Assembly: GCF_900102885.1 (NCBI RefSeq)
Contig: NZ_FNGE01000003.1
Coordinates: forward strand, 186,001-250,000
Reading direction: 5' to 3'
DNA: 64,000 nt
Source of the DNA: Paracoccus chinensis
GTDB lineage: Bacteria > Pseudomonadota > Alphaproteobacteria > Rhodobacterales > Rhodobacteraceae
In this document: positions 1 through 7,741 of the stretch, in pieces
Numbering within the stretch: the first letter of the stretch is position 1
Layout: every line of letters starts with the position of its first letter
Notes under the pieces: model-generated
What the model was told of the DNA's origin: nothing
Seen by the model: only the letters and a program-made list of their open reading frames with translations
Database searches by the model: none
Translations under genes and position numbers: made by a program

Positions 1-30
1 GCCCTGCTGGCAAGGGAGATGCGCGCATGA
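1..30 (+). CDS. ccmC: Heme exporter protein CcmC, C-terminal fragment (partial)
   Basis: Only the last nine codons (ending LAREMRA) and the TGA are inside the window. The stop overlaps the next start as ATGA, the arrangement usual for ccmC-ccmD. The identity is inferred from position: alphaproteobacterial ccm operons run ccmA-ccmB-ccmC-ccmD-ccmG. The residues themselves are too few to prove it. Confidence 0.55.
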   Translation, partial: ALLAREMRA

Positions 31-173
31 TCGCCGAACTCGGCCGCCACGCGGCTCCGGTCCTTGCGGCCTGGACCATCTCGGGCGTCCTGATCGTCGG
101 GCTGATCGCCCAGACGATGGTTGCTGCCTCGCGCGCCCGGCGCGCGCTGGAGAAGGTGGAACGCCGTGGCTAG
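27..173 (+). CDS. ccmD: Heme exporter protein CcmD
   Basis: A 48-residue protein with one membrane segment (about residues 11-33) followed by a basic tail (SRARRALEKVERRG). This is the size and topology of CcmD, the small inner-membrane subunit that helps release holo-CcmE from the CcmABC heme-handling complex during cytochrome c maturation. It starts at the ATGA overlap with the upstream gene and its end overlaps the GTG start of ccmG by 8 bases, so the three genes are translationally coupled. It has little sequence signature of its own; the call rests on size, topology and neighbours. Confidence 0.85.
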   Translation: MIAELGRHAAPVLAAWTISGVLIVGLIAQTMVAASRARRALEKVERRG

Positions 174-711
174 GATCTCTCCCCTTGTCGCCATTCCGCC
201 TCTGGCCTTCGCGGGGCTGGCCGCCATGTTCCTGTGGGGCATGGGGCGCGAGGACCCGACCGCGCTGCCCTCGGCCCTGGTGGGGCGGCAGGCGCCCGCG
301 GTGCCAGCAACGACGCTGCCCGGCAAGCGGCAGCTGACCGACGCCGACCTGCGCGGTGGAGAGGTGACGCTGGTCAACTTCTGGGCCAGCTGGTGCCCGC
401 CCTGCCGGGCCGAGCATCCGACGCTGGAAGCCCTGACGGCCGAGGGGATCAACGTGGTCGGCATCGACCTCAAGGACCCCGAGCCTGCCGCGCTGCGCTT
501 CCTGGCCGAGCATGGCGATCCCTTCGCCGCGCTGGCGACCGACCCGCAGGGCCGCACGGCGATCGAATGGGGCGTGACCGCCCCGCCCGAGACCTTCATC
601 CTGGACGGAGAGGGCAACATCCTTCACCGTCACGCGGGTCCGCTGATCCGCGAGGATTACACCAACCGCTTCCGTCCCGAGCTGGACAAGGCACTGGCCG
701 CCGAGCGGTGA
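166..711 (+). CDS. ccmG: Thiol:disulfide interchange protein CcmG/DsbE
   Basis: Membrane-anchored periplasmic thioredoxin-like protein that keeps the CXXCH cysteines of apocytochrome c reduced for heme ligation. One N-terminal membrane anchor (about residues 8-25) is followed by a thioredoxin fold with the active site WASWCPPC (Cys77 and Cys80) and the cis-proline loop GVTAPPETF typical of CcmG. I chose the GTG at 166 (VARISP), which overlaps the ccmD stop and gives 181 residues, the usual length; the upstream ATG in the same frame would lie deep in ccmD. It is the last gene of the ccm operon here, followed by a hairpin terminator. Confidence 0.93.
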   Translation: MARISPLVAIPPLAFAGLAAMFLWGMGREDPTALPSALVGRQAPAVPATTLPGKRQLTDADLRGGEVTLVNFWASWCPPCRAEHPTLEALTAEGINVVGIDLKDPEPAALRFLAEHGDPFAALATDPQGRTAIEWGVTAPPETFILDGEGNILHRHAGPLIREDYTNRFRPELDKALAAER

Positions 712-715
712 GGGC

Positions 716-735
716 AGGGCGGCTGTCGCCGCCCT
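716..735. terminator. Bidirectional hairpin terminator between ccmG and the RTX gene
   Basis: Perfect 8-bp stem (716-723 with 728-735) around the loop TGTC, sitting between two convergent genes. There is no long T run, so termination strength is uncertain. Confidence 0.6.
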
Positions 736-744
736 GAGCCCGGA

Positions 745-1542
745 TCACCAGATGAAGTCGTCCACGCCCAGGCTGGAGAGCGAGGTCCACTCGATCTTCA
801 GCGAGGCCGTGCCATCGTTGAAGAAGACATGACCGCCCGATTGGGTCAGGTGCTCGCGCACGTCGGCGAAGGTGTCGAGGCCTGCGAAGCTGCGCAGGTC
901 GATCTGGTCGTCGTCGCTGCTGTCGTTGAAGGTGCGGATCGTGTCCTGCCCGCCGTTGAAGACCAAGCGGTCATCGCCCTCAGCCCCGCGCAGCAGGGCA
1001 TTGCCCGGGCCGCCATCCAGAGTGTCGTTGCCTTCGCCCGCCGCCAGGTCGTCATTGCCTGCCCCGCCGAGGATCAGGTCGTTGCCTTCGCCGCCGATGA
1101 CGATGTCGTTGCCGGCGCCCGCTTTCAGCGTGTCGTTCCCCTCGCCGCCGAAGACCCGGTCGCCGCCCGCACCGGAGATGACGTTGTCGTTCCCTTCGCC
1201 TGCGTTGATCGAATCCGAGCCGCTGCCCGCGCGGATTGTGTCATTGCCATCATCGGCGTTGATGCGGTTGTTGCCCTCACCGCCATCGATGAAGTCGTTG
1301 CCGTCATCGTCGGTGATCAGGTCGTTGCCTGCGCCGCCCCACAGGCTGTCATTGCCGTCGTCGCCGATGATCCGGTCATCCCCGGCCTCGCCCCAGAGGC
1401 GGTCATCGCCATCGCCACCGACAAGGGTATCGTTGCCGGCCCGCCCCCAGAGACGGTCGTCGCCCCCGCGCCCGCGGATGAGGTCACCCAGGGGTGTGCC
1501 GACAAGACTGTTGTCGTCGTCGTTGCCATTGATGGTCGCCAT
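745..1542 (-). CDS. Small RTX (calcium-binding nonapeptide) protein, probably type I secreted
   Basis: A 265-residue acidic protein made almost entirely of RTX nonapeptides of the form GGxGxDxhx: about 19 consecutive repeats such as AGNDTLVGG and EGNDLILGG from residue 25 to about 200. It ends in a non-repeat tail of about 50 residues (IDLRSFAGLD... VDDFIW) like the C-terminal signal region of type I secreted RTX proteins. It has no Sec signal peptide. RTX repeats fold into a calcium-binding beta-roll outside the cell. No catalytic domain and no ABC/HlyD export genes are in the window, so substrate and function are unknown. A good ribosome site (AAGGAGA) precedes the ATG. It lies downstream of the cyanophycin genes on the same strand, after a 110-base gap. 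Confidence 0.8.
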   Translation of the reverse strand: MATINGNDDDNSLVGTPLGDLIRGRGGDDRLWGRAGNDTLVGGDGDDRLWGEAGDDRIIGDDGNDSLWGGAGNDLITDDDGNDFIDGGEGNNRINADDGNDTIRAGSGSDSINAGEGNDNVISGAGGDRVFGGEGNDTLKAGAGNDIVIGGEGNDLILGGAGNDDLAAGEGNDTLDGGPGNALLRGAEGDDRLVFNGGQDTIRTFNDSSDDDQIDLRSFAGLDTFADVREHLTQSGGHVFFNDGTASLKIEWTSLSSLGVDDFIW

Positions 1543-1652
1543 GTCGCGTCTCCTTGTCTGACCCGGTGTAGGTCAGAAAGGGTAGGCGCAGACCCGTGTG
1601 GCGCCCGCATGACAAACCCGGGATCATCGGCGATCCGGCGGGAAACCGCCCG

Positions 1653-2531
1653 TCAGGCGCCGCCCTGAACCCGTTCTTCCGCCTTGCTCAGGAAGACCCG
1701 CGGCTCGGGGCGTTCGCTGCTGGCATAGGCAACCGCGAATTCGCGGCTGTTGTGCATCCAGCCGAAGCGGCCGTCGGGGGTCAGGGCGATGCCCCCGGCC
1801 TCGCCGCCGATGTCGGCCACGTGGCGTACGGCCAGCTCCAGCGCGGCGTCCGGCTCCATCTGCCCGAGCGCGTGCATGACCCGTGCCGCCAGCATCTTGC
1901 GCGCGATATGTTCGCCATCGCCCGAGAAGGCCACCGCGCCGACACCGTTGTCGGCATAATAGCCGCAGCCCGGCATTGCCGAGTCGCCCATGCGCCCGAC
2001 CGGAGTGCCCTCAAGCCCGCCCGTCGAAGTCGCCGCGACCAGCAGCCCGTTCCGGTCCAGCGCAACGCAGCCGACGGTGTCGTGGGCTTTGGCCTTGTCG
2101 CGCTTCTGGCCGCCCGCCCCCTTGAGGGTGGCGGGGTCGCAAAGCTCCAGCCTCTTTTCTGCGGCGAAGTCCCGCGCGCCCGGTCCCGCGATCAGAATGG
2201 TTTCCTCTTCCAGCATGGCGCGGGCCACGCTGACGGGATTGCGGACGCCTTGAATGACCCCCGCAGCGCCGACGTTGAAGGACTGCCCCTCCATCAAGGC
2301 CGCGCACATCTCGACCTCGCCCGCGCGGTTCGGAACGCTGCCATAGCCGCAGTTGAAGGTCGGGTCATCCTCGAGCACCCGCAGGGCGGCCTCGGCCGCC
2401 TCAACGGCCGAGCCCCCACGTTCCAGAACTGCCTGCCCGGCGGCAAGCGCCCGCAGGCAGCCCGAGCGGTTGGCCTCGGCTTCCTCCGGCTCGATCTGCT
2501 TGGCGCCGCCGTGCAGAATGATCGCCCACAT
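1653..2531 (-). CDS. iaaA: Isoaspartyl peptidase / L-asparaginase (plant-type, Ntn hydrolase)
   Basis: A 292-residue Ntn-hydrolase of the IaaA/plant-type asparaginase family. The autocleavage site is the conserved HDTVGCVALD, so Thr152 becomes the N-terminal nucleophile of the beta subunit; GGLEGTPVGRMGDS follows as the substrate-binding loop. These enzymes split beta-aspartyl dipeptides, including the beta-aspartyl-arginine released by cyanophycinase. Its place behind cphA and cphB on the same strand fits that role: it would finish cyanophycin breakdown to Asp and Arg. I chose the start MWAIILHGG, where homology begins. A 109-base gap separates it from cphB, so it may have its own promoter. 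Confidence 0.92.
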   Translation of the reverse strand: MWAIILHGGAKQIEPEEAEANRSGCLRALAAGQAVLERGGSAVEAAEAALRVLEDDPTFNCGYGSVPNRAGEVEMCAALMEGQSFNVGAAGVIQGVRNPVSVARAMLEEETILIAGPGARDFAAEKRLELCDPATLKGAGGQKRDKAKAHDTVGCVALDRNGLLVAATSTGGLEGTPVGRMGDSAMPGCGYYADNGVGAVAFSGDGEHIARKMLAARVMHALGQMEPDAALELAVRHVADIGGEAGGIALTPDGRFGWMHNSREFAVAYASSERPEPRVFLSKAEERVQGGA

Positions 2532-2640
2532 GGGATACTCCTGATGGATGTTTTCCTGTTCGGACCGGCGCGGGAGGTGATCCTGCGAGGCACCGGTCCC
2601 GGACACGACGGACCAGTCCAGAGAGCGCGTCATCCCGCGG

Positions 2641-3444
2641 TTACGGGTCGTCTTCCGAAAAGGCCTGCGGACGGCGCCCGGCGATGTCGAAGCGGTCGCC
2701 TGCGCCGAGGACATGCAGCGTCACGTCGAAAAGCGACAGCACCCGGTCGGGCTCGGCATCGGCGATGTTCGAGTGGGTGATGCGATGCCCGTCCACGATG
2801 GTCACCCCGCCGCTGCCGATCACGCGGAAGCCGTCGCCCTCGACCACGATGGCGGTGTCCTCGTCGATGCCGATCCCCAGCGTGCGCGGGTTCTGGGAGA
2901 CCGCGCCGAGCAGGCGCCCGATCCGGCCGCGTTCCGCGAAATGCTGGTCGATGACCACGTCCTTGATCAGCCCCAGCCCCGCGGCCATCCGCAGGTCGCC
3001 CACACGATGGGATTCTGCACCCGCCCCCCGCACAAGCATCGTGTCGCTCATGACCGAGGCGCCTGCCGAGGTGCCCGCGATCACGGCGCCCTGACGGTGC
3101 AGCTCGTAGATGCGCCGTTCCAGCGGCGTGTCGCCGATCTGGCTGGTGATCCGCAGCTGGTCGCCCCCGGTGAAATAGATCCCCGCGGCGCCGTCCAGCA
3201 ACGCCAGCTTGGCGCTGTCATGGGCTTCTTCGCGGTTCTCGACGTAAAGTTCGACCAGTTCGGTGACGCCCAGCTTCTCGAAGGCGGGCCGATAGGCCTC
3301 GTAATAGCCCTCGGGCTCAGACGAGGCCACGGTGGCGAGAACCAGACGGCCCCCGCGCACGCGCCGCGCGACTTCCCTCAGGATGACGCTGTCCTCGTCC
3401 TTGCGCTCATGCCCGCCGATGACGATCAGTGCGCCCGCCGTCAC
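2641..3444 (-). CDS. cphB: Cyanophycinase
   Basis: A 267-residue serine peptidase (family S51) that degrades cyanophycin, the branched Asp-Arg polymer, to beta-Asp-Arg dipeptides. The nucleophile elbow GTSAGASVMS and the upstream FTGGDQLRI loop are both intact, with VVIDQHFAERGR further on, as in known cyanophycinases. The start is a GTG that overlaps the cphA stop (GTGA), giving translational coupling to the synthetase. Cytoplasmic; no signal peptide is visible, unlike some secreted cyanophycinases of cyanophycin scavengers. This argues for use of an internal store. Confidence 0.95.
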   Translation of the reverse strand: MTAGALIVIGGHERKDEDSVILREVARRVRGGRLVLATVASSEPEGYYEAYRPAFEKLGVTELVELYVENREEAHDSAKLALLDGAAGIYFTGGDQLRITSQIGDTPLERRIYELHRQGAVIAGTSAGASVMSDTMLVRGAGAESHRVGDLRMAAGLGLIKDVVIDQHFAERGRIGRLLGAVSQNPRTLGIGIDEDTAIVVEGDGFRVIGSGGVTIVDGHRITHSNIADAEPDRVLSLFDVTLHVLGAGDRFDIAGRRPQAFSEDDP

Positions 3445-6338
3445 GGTTGAACCTTGCGCAGCAGACCGTCGGCCCCGAGCTCGGCCCCCTCGGGTTCGGG
3501 AAAGGGGGGAAGGGCCCAGCCCGCGCCAATCCGGGGCCGGAGCAGATCGGGGTCGGTGCCCGCAGGGGCGATCAGCTCGACCTCCCCGTCAAGCGTCGGC
3601 AGGCGCAGCACCGGCTCGACCTTGGGGCGCCTGGGTTCCGGCTGCCAGTCAAGCACCTGCCGCCACATCTGCTCGACCTCGGTCGGGGTCAGCACCACCA
3701 GATCGCCGGGACGGGCGAGCCTCAGGCAGGTGTTGGCCGCCTCTTCCTCGTCCAGCACGCAATGCATCCGCTCGGCCGGGAAGCCTGCGGCCCGAGCGCC
3801 CTCGGCCAGAAGGCCCACGATCTCGCCCTGGCCGCGGCCGCGCCGGGCCGGGTCCTCGCGGAAGACGATCTCGTCGAACAGGCCGGCCGCGATGCGGCCC
3901 ATCAGGTGCATGTCCTCGTCGCGCCGGTCGCCGGGGATGCTGACCATGCCGATGGCGCGGGGATGGCGTGCCCTCAGCCCCGCCACGACCCTGCCAAGCG
4001 CCGCCAGCCCCGCCGGGTTGTGGGCGTAGTCGAGGATCACGCGGACGCCGTGCGCGTCATGGATGTTCAGCCGCCCCGGCGATTGCTCGTAAGAGCTGGT
4101 GAAGCTGGACAAAGCGCGCGCGACCGCCTCGGGGTCCACCCCTTGGGCGATGGCCATGGCGGCAGCGGCCATGGCGTTCTGGACGTTGAACTCGGCCAGG
4201 CCGTCCAGCGTGGCCGGGATCTCCTCCACCCGCATCAGGCGGCGGGTTGCGCCGTGCCGGTGCAGGATCAGCATCCCGCCCTCGCGCACGACCGCCATGC
4301 CGCCTTGGGCCACATGCTCGCGCAGGAAGCCCGGCATCTCCTCCCCGCCCTTGAGCGAGAAGAAGACGATCCGCCCGCCCGCGTGGCGGCGCATGGCGAC
4401 GGTCAGCGGATCGTCGGCGTTCAGGATGCTTGCGCCTGAACGGTGGACGGACTCGGTCACGATGGACTTGACGCGGGCCAGGTCCTCGATGCTGTCGATG
4501 CCCTTCAGGCCGAGGTGGTCCTCTTGCACGTTCAGGACGGCGCCCACGTCGCACCAGTCGAAACCGAGCCCTTCGCGCAGCATCCCGCCACGGGCGGTTT
4601 CCAGCACTGCCACCTCGACGGTCGGGTCGCGCAGCACCTTGCGCGCGCTCTGCGGGCCGGAGGCGTCCACCTCGGCGATCAGGTGGTCGCCCATCTGGAT
4701 ACCGGACGTGGTCGTGAAGCCGACGGTCTTGCCGAGCGAGCGATAGATATGTGCCAGCATCCGAACGGTGGTCGATTTCCCGTTGGTGCCGGTGACGGCC
4801 AGGACCGGGATGCGGCCATTGCCGCCCTCCGGGAACAGTCGGTCGATCACCGGGCGGGCCACGTTGCGGGGTTGGCCCTCGGAGGGCTCCAGGTGCATGC
4901 GGAAGCCGGGGCTCGCGTTCACCTCGATGACGCCGCCGCCGGTCTCGCGGGCCGAGCGGGTGATGTCGGGCAGGGTCATGTCGATCCCGGCCACGTCGAG
5001 CCCGATCACCTGCGCGGCACGGGCGGCCAGCCAGGCGTTCTCAGGATGGATCTCAATCGTGCGGTCGATGGCAGTGCCGCCGGTGGAAAGGTTCGCGGTG
5101 CCACGCAGGAAGACCTGCTGGCCCTCCTGCGGAACGCTGTCCGGAGTCAGCCCGGCAAGCTCCAGCCGCGCCCGCACATGATCGTCGATGACGATCTTCG
5201 TCATCACCTTCTCATGGCCCTCGCCCCGGCGCGGGTCGCGGTTCTCGGCCTCGACCAGTTCCGCGATGCTCAGGCTGCCGTCGCCGGTCACATGGGCGGG
5301 CACGCGCTCGGCCACGGCGCAGACCTCGGCGCCGACGACCAGCACGCGGTAATCGCGGCCGCGGAACTGCTGTTCGACGATGACACGGCGGCTGTGGCTG
5401 CGGGCTTCCTCGAAGGCGGCCTCCAGCTTCTCGGCGCTGTCGATGTCCAGCGTCACGCCCCGCCCGTGGTTGCCGTCAAGCGGCTTCACCACCACGGGCC
5501 AGCCGAGGTCCCCTGCCGCCGCCAGCGCCTCGGAAACCGAGCGCACAACGGCGCCCTGCGGCACCGGCACGCCTGCGTCGTCCAGAAGCGCCTTGGTCAG
5601 GCTCTTGTCCGAGGCAGCCTCGACAGCCAGCGAGGAGCTTTCGCCTGTCACGCTGGCGCGAATGCGCTTCTGCGCGGCACTGAACCCAAGCTGGACGAAG
5701 CTGTTGGCGTCAAGCCGCATCACCGGGATGTCACGGCGCCGTGCCTCGTCCACCAGCGCGCGGGTGGTGGGGCCGAAGCCCACGCGGCCGATCAGCCGGG
5801 AAAGGTCCCGGATCGCGGCCTCGACATCCACGGTGCCGTCGGCGCTGCGCGGGGCGGGAGTGTCGTCTAGCCGCGACAGGCCGGTGATGCCGCATAGGTT
5901 CGCAGGCAGCAGTCCGTCCACGATTTCCAGTGCGAAGCGCCCGGCCATGCGGCCCGCTTCCTCGTAGTCATAGGCGAACATGACGTTGTAGACGCCGCGC
6001 TGCCCCCGGACCGAGCGAGTCTTGCCGCGCGTGACGGTCGTTCCTGACTGCGATTGCAGTTCCAGCGCGACATGCTCGGCCACATGGCCCAGCCAGGTGC
6101 CATCGCGCAGCCGGCGCAGGAAGCCGCCCGGCTCGCCGAAGCAGCAGCCATGTTCGTGAAGGCCCGGAAGTGCCTGCATCAGCCGGTCAGTGAAGCCCTG
6201 CAGCCGGTTCGTGGGCCAGTCTTCCAGCGCGCCCAGGTCCAGTTCGATCCGCACCATCGGCGTGGCACTGTAGAGATGGGGTCCACGATAAAGTCCGGTC
6301 CCGCGAACCTGCATGGGAGTGGCGGAAACTGAACACAT
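3441..6338 (-). CDS. cphA: Cyanophycin synthetase
   Basis: Builds cyanophycin by adding Asp to the polymer backbone and then Arg to each Asp side chain, using ATP. About 965 residues. An N-terminal domain (about 1-180) is followed by an ATP-grasp domain (about 210-480, with VVKPLDGNHGRG) and a Mur-ligase-like domain with the P-loop VTGTNGKST at about 515-523. The C-terminus continues after the Mur-like domain with a Pro-rich tail. I chose the ATG at 6338 (MCSVSATPM): it has GGAG six bases upstream, and the homologous core (GLYRGPHLYS) begins soon after. Upstream in-frame ATGs at 6350 and 6416 have weaker sites. First gene of the cphA-cphB-iaaA cluster. Confidence 0.94.
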   Translation of the reverse strand: MCSVSATPMQVRGTGLYRGPHLYSATPMVRIELDLGALEDWPTNRLQGFTDRLMQALPGLHEHGCCFGEPGGFLRRLRDGTWLGHVAEHVALELQSQSGTTVTRGKTRSVRGQRGVYNVMFAYDYEEAGRMAGRFALEIVDGLLPANLCGITGLSRLDDTPAPRSADGTVDVEAAIRDLSRLIGRVGFGPTTRALVDEARRRDIPVMRLDANSFVQLGFSAAQKRIRASVTGESSSLAVEAASDKSLTKALLDDAGVPVPQGAVVRSVSEALAAAGDLGWPVVVKPLDGNHGRGVTLDIDSAEKLEAAFEEARSHSRRVIVEQQFRGRDYRVLVVGAEVCAVAERVPAHVTGDGSLSIAELVEAENRDPRRGEGHEKVMTKIVIDDHVRARLELAGLTPDSVPQEGQQVFLRGTANLSTGGTAIDRTIEIHPENAWLAARAAQVIGLDVAGIDMTLPDITRSARETGGGVIEVNASPGFRMHLEPSEGQPRNVARPVIDRLFPEGGNGRIPVLAVTGTNGKSTTVRMLAHIYRSLGKTVGFTTTSGIQMGDHLIAEVDASGPQSARKVLRDPTVEVAVLETARGGMLREGLGFDWCDVGAVLNVQEDHLGLKGIDSIEDLARVKSIVTESVHRSGASILNADDPLTVAMRRHAGGRIVFFSLKGGEEMPGFLREHVAQGGMAVVREGGMLILHRHGATRRLMRVEEIPATLDGLAEFNVQNAMAAAAMAIAQGVDPEAVARALSSFTSSYEQSPGRLNIHDAHGVRVILDYAHNPAGLAALGRVVAGLRARHPRAIGMVSIPGDRRDEDMHLMGRIAAGLFDEIVFREDPARRGRGQGEIVGLLAEGARAAGFPAERMHCVLDEEEAANTCLRLARPGDLVVLTPTEVEQMWRQVLDWQPEPRRPKVEPVLRLPTLDGEVELIAPAGTDPDLLRPRIGAGWALPPFPEPEGAELGADGLLRKVQP

Positions 6339-6751
6339 GATGTTCTCCATTGTATGGCCTGCAGGCAGGGACCATAAGCAACCGGAAGTTGCGGTGAGTA
6401 ATACCTGCCGGATCAATCTCGGACAGGGTTCCTCGGTTCCGGGTGCGGAACATCATGTAAGCTTAAAGAATGTAAGCAGGAATTCTGCTTGGCCAACCGG
6501 AGAGGCTGGTCGATCAACCGGCTTGATTCCCACTGGTCAACAGGACCGCATGAGACATTCCGCCGGATAGAGCACCCTTGTTCCGCGAGCAGTAGGTTTC
6601 GTCCTGACTTGCGCGAATGGCGTTCTAATGGTCGCACGCAAGGGCAAACCAACTTTTTTTAGTCGGGCCCTTTTCCGGCCGATGTGCGTTGAGGCGCGAG
6701 GATGACGTTCGTCGGTCTCCCCTCGCACCCGCCACACAAAGGATTCGACAG
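6339..6751. other. Divergent intergenic region between cphA and the Mn catalase
   Basis: 413 bases with no supportable gene. It must carry the promoters for both divergent genes. Two copies of TGTAAGC at 6456-6462 and 6471-6477 lie 15 bases apart in a locally AT-rich patch, a spacing that would put them on roughly the same DNA face; they could be an operator. The region 6481-6545 has several CAACCGG/CTGGTC-like half-sites. A T run at 6653-6660 has no stem before it. The Mn catalase ribosome site AAAGGA is at 6738-6743. I found no clean EcfG, FNR or OxyR-type site. Confidence 0.4.
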
Positions 6752-7696
6752 ATGTTTCTTCGCGTCGACAAGTTGCAGGTCGAACTGCCCGCGCCCGCGC
6801 GGCAGGATCCGAACGCCGGTGCCGCACTCCAGGAACTGCTGGGCGGCAAGTACGGCGAGATGTCCACCCTGGGCAACTACCTGTTCCAGAGCTTCAACTT
6901 CCGCTCGAAGAACAAGCTGCGGCCGTTCTATGAACTGGTTGCGGCGATCACTGCCGAGGAACTGGGACACGTCGAACTGGTCTCGAACGGCGTCGCCATG
7001 CTGAACAACGGGCCCGATGTGCCGGGCGCGGACGAGGGCGACGGGGGCGACATCTCGAATGCCCCGTTCGAGATGATGAAGGACATCCGTTCGGCCGCAT
7101 CCTTCTACAGCCATGCGGGCGGGTCCGTTCCGGTCAACTCGAACTCGATGTCCTGGAACGTGGACATGGTCACAACGACCGGCAACGTGATCATGGATCT
7201 GCTGCACAACTTCCACCTGGAATGCGGCGCGCGTCTGCACAAGCTTCGGGTCTATGAATCGCTGACTCAGGACAACGTGACCGGGCGCGAGATCTGCGGC
7301 TACCTACTGGTGCGGGGCGGGGTGCATGCCCATGCCTACGGCTTGGCGTTGAAGCGCCTGACGGGCGTGGACATCCACCAGATGCTGCCGACGCCGAACA
7401 TCCCGACCGACAAGGTGCCCGAGGCGCGCAAGTATCTGCAGGCGGGGTCGCACCGCCGCATCTACACCTTCTCGCCGGGCGACTACCAGGCCTTGGCGGG
7501 GGTCTGGAGCGGTGAGGCGCTGCCGACCGATCCGCCCGGCCCGCTGGAAGTGATCGAGGGGATGCCGGAAGGCGGCAAGATCCACCAGCTGGTGGGCGTG
7601 CCCTCGGCCTTTACCCCGGATTATGCGCCCGAGGAAATGTTCGAGATCGCCGAGAAGCTGACCAAGGCGGCCATGCAGGGCGCAGGCTCGCTGTAA
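6752..7696 (+). CDS. Manganese catalase
   Basis: A 314-residue non-heme, dimanganese catalase that dismutates hydrogen peroxide in the cytoplasm. The start MFLRVDKLQVELP is the conserved family N-terminus and has AAAGGA upstream, so the in-frame codons before it are not used. Conserved metal-site segments are present: GKYGEMSTLGNYLFQSFNF, ITAEELGHVELV and NFHLECGARLHKLRVYE supply the bridging and terminal Glu/His ligands. Length is normal for the family. Divergent from cphA; it ends at a strong hairpin shared with the convergent peptide-transporter operon. Mn catalases in alphaproteobacteria are often stress-induced, but I could not find an EcfG-type promoter here. Confidence 0.95.
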   Translation: MFLRVDKLQVELPAPARQDPNAGAALQELLGGKYGEMSTLGNYLFQSFNFRSKNKLRPFYELVAAITAEELGHVELVSNGVAMLNNGPDVPGADEGDGGDISNAPFEMMKDIRSAASFYSHAGGSVPVNSNSMSWNVDMVTTTGNVIMDLLHNFHLECGARLHKLRVYESLTQDNVTGREICGYLLVRGGVHAHAYGLALKRLTGVDIHQMLPTPNIPTDKVPEARKYLQAGSHRRIYTFSPGDYQALAGVWSGEALPTDPPGPLEVIEGMPEGGKIHQLVGVPSAFTPDYAPEEMFEIAEKLTKAAMQGAGSL

Positions 7697-7702
7697 GGCA
7701 AC

Positions 7703-7730
7703 CCGGTGGCCGGCATCGGTCGGCCACCGG
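7703..7730. terminator. Bidirectional hairpin terminator, Mn catalase / dppF
   Basis: Perfect 10-bp GC-rich stem (7703-7712 with 7721-7730) with an 8-base loop, between convergent genes. No strong T run on either side. Confidence 0.65.
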
Positions 7731-7741
7731 TTCCCTGTCCC

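Noticed and set aside
745..1542. Short-period DNA repetition that might be taken for a CRISPR or tandem repeat array
   Set aside because: The 27-base period comes from nine-residue RTX motifs; no identical direct repeats with unique spacers are present.
1634..1652. GGCGG-GAAA-CCGCC hairpin as the iaaA terminator
   Set aside because: Only five pairs and no T run; too weak to call in such GC-rich DNA.
829..1668. Plus-strand open frame with regular Val/Ala repeats
   Set aside because: Exact antisense image of the RTX nonapeptide repeats.
6420..6450. GGAAC motifs on the minus strand upstream of cphA as EcfG promoters
   Set aside because: No CGTT or GTT lies 16-17 bases downstream of either GGAAC.
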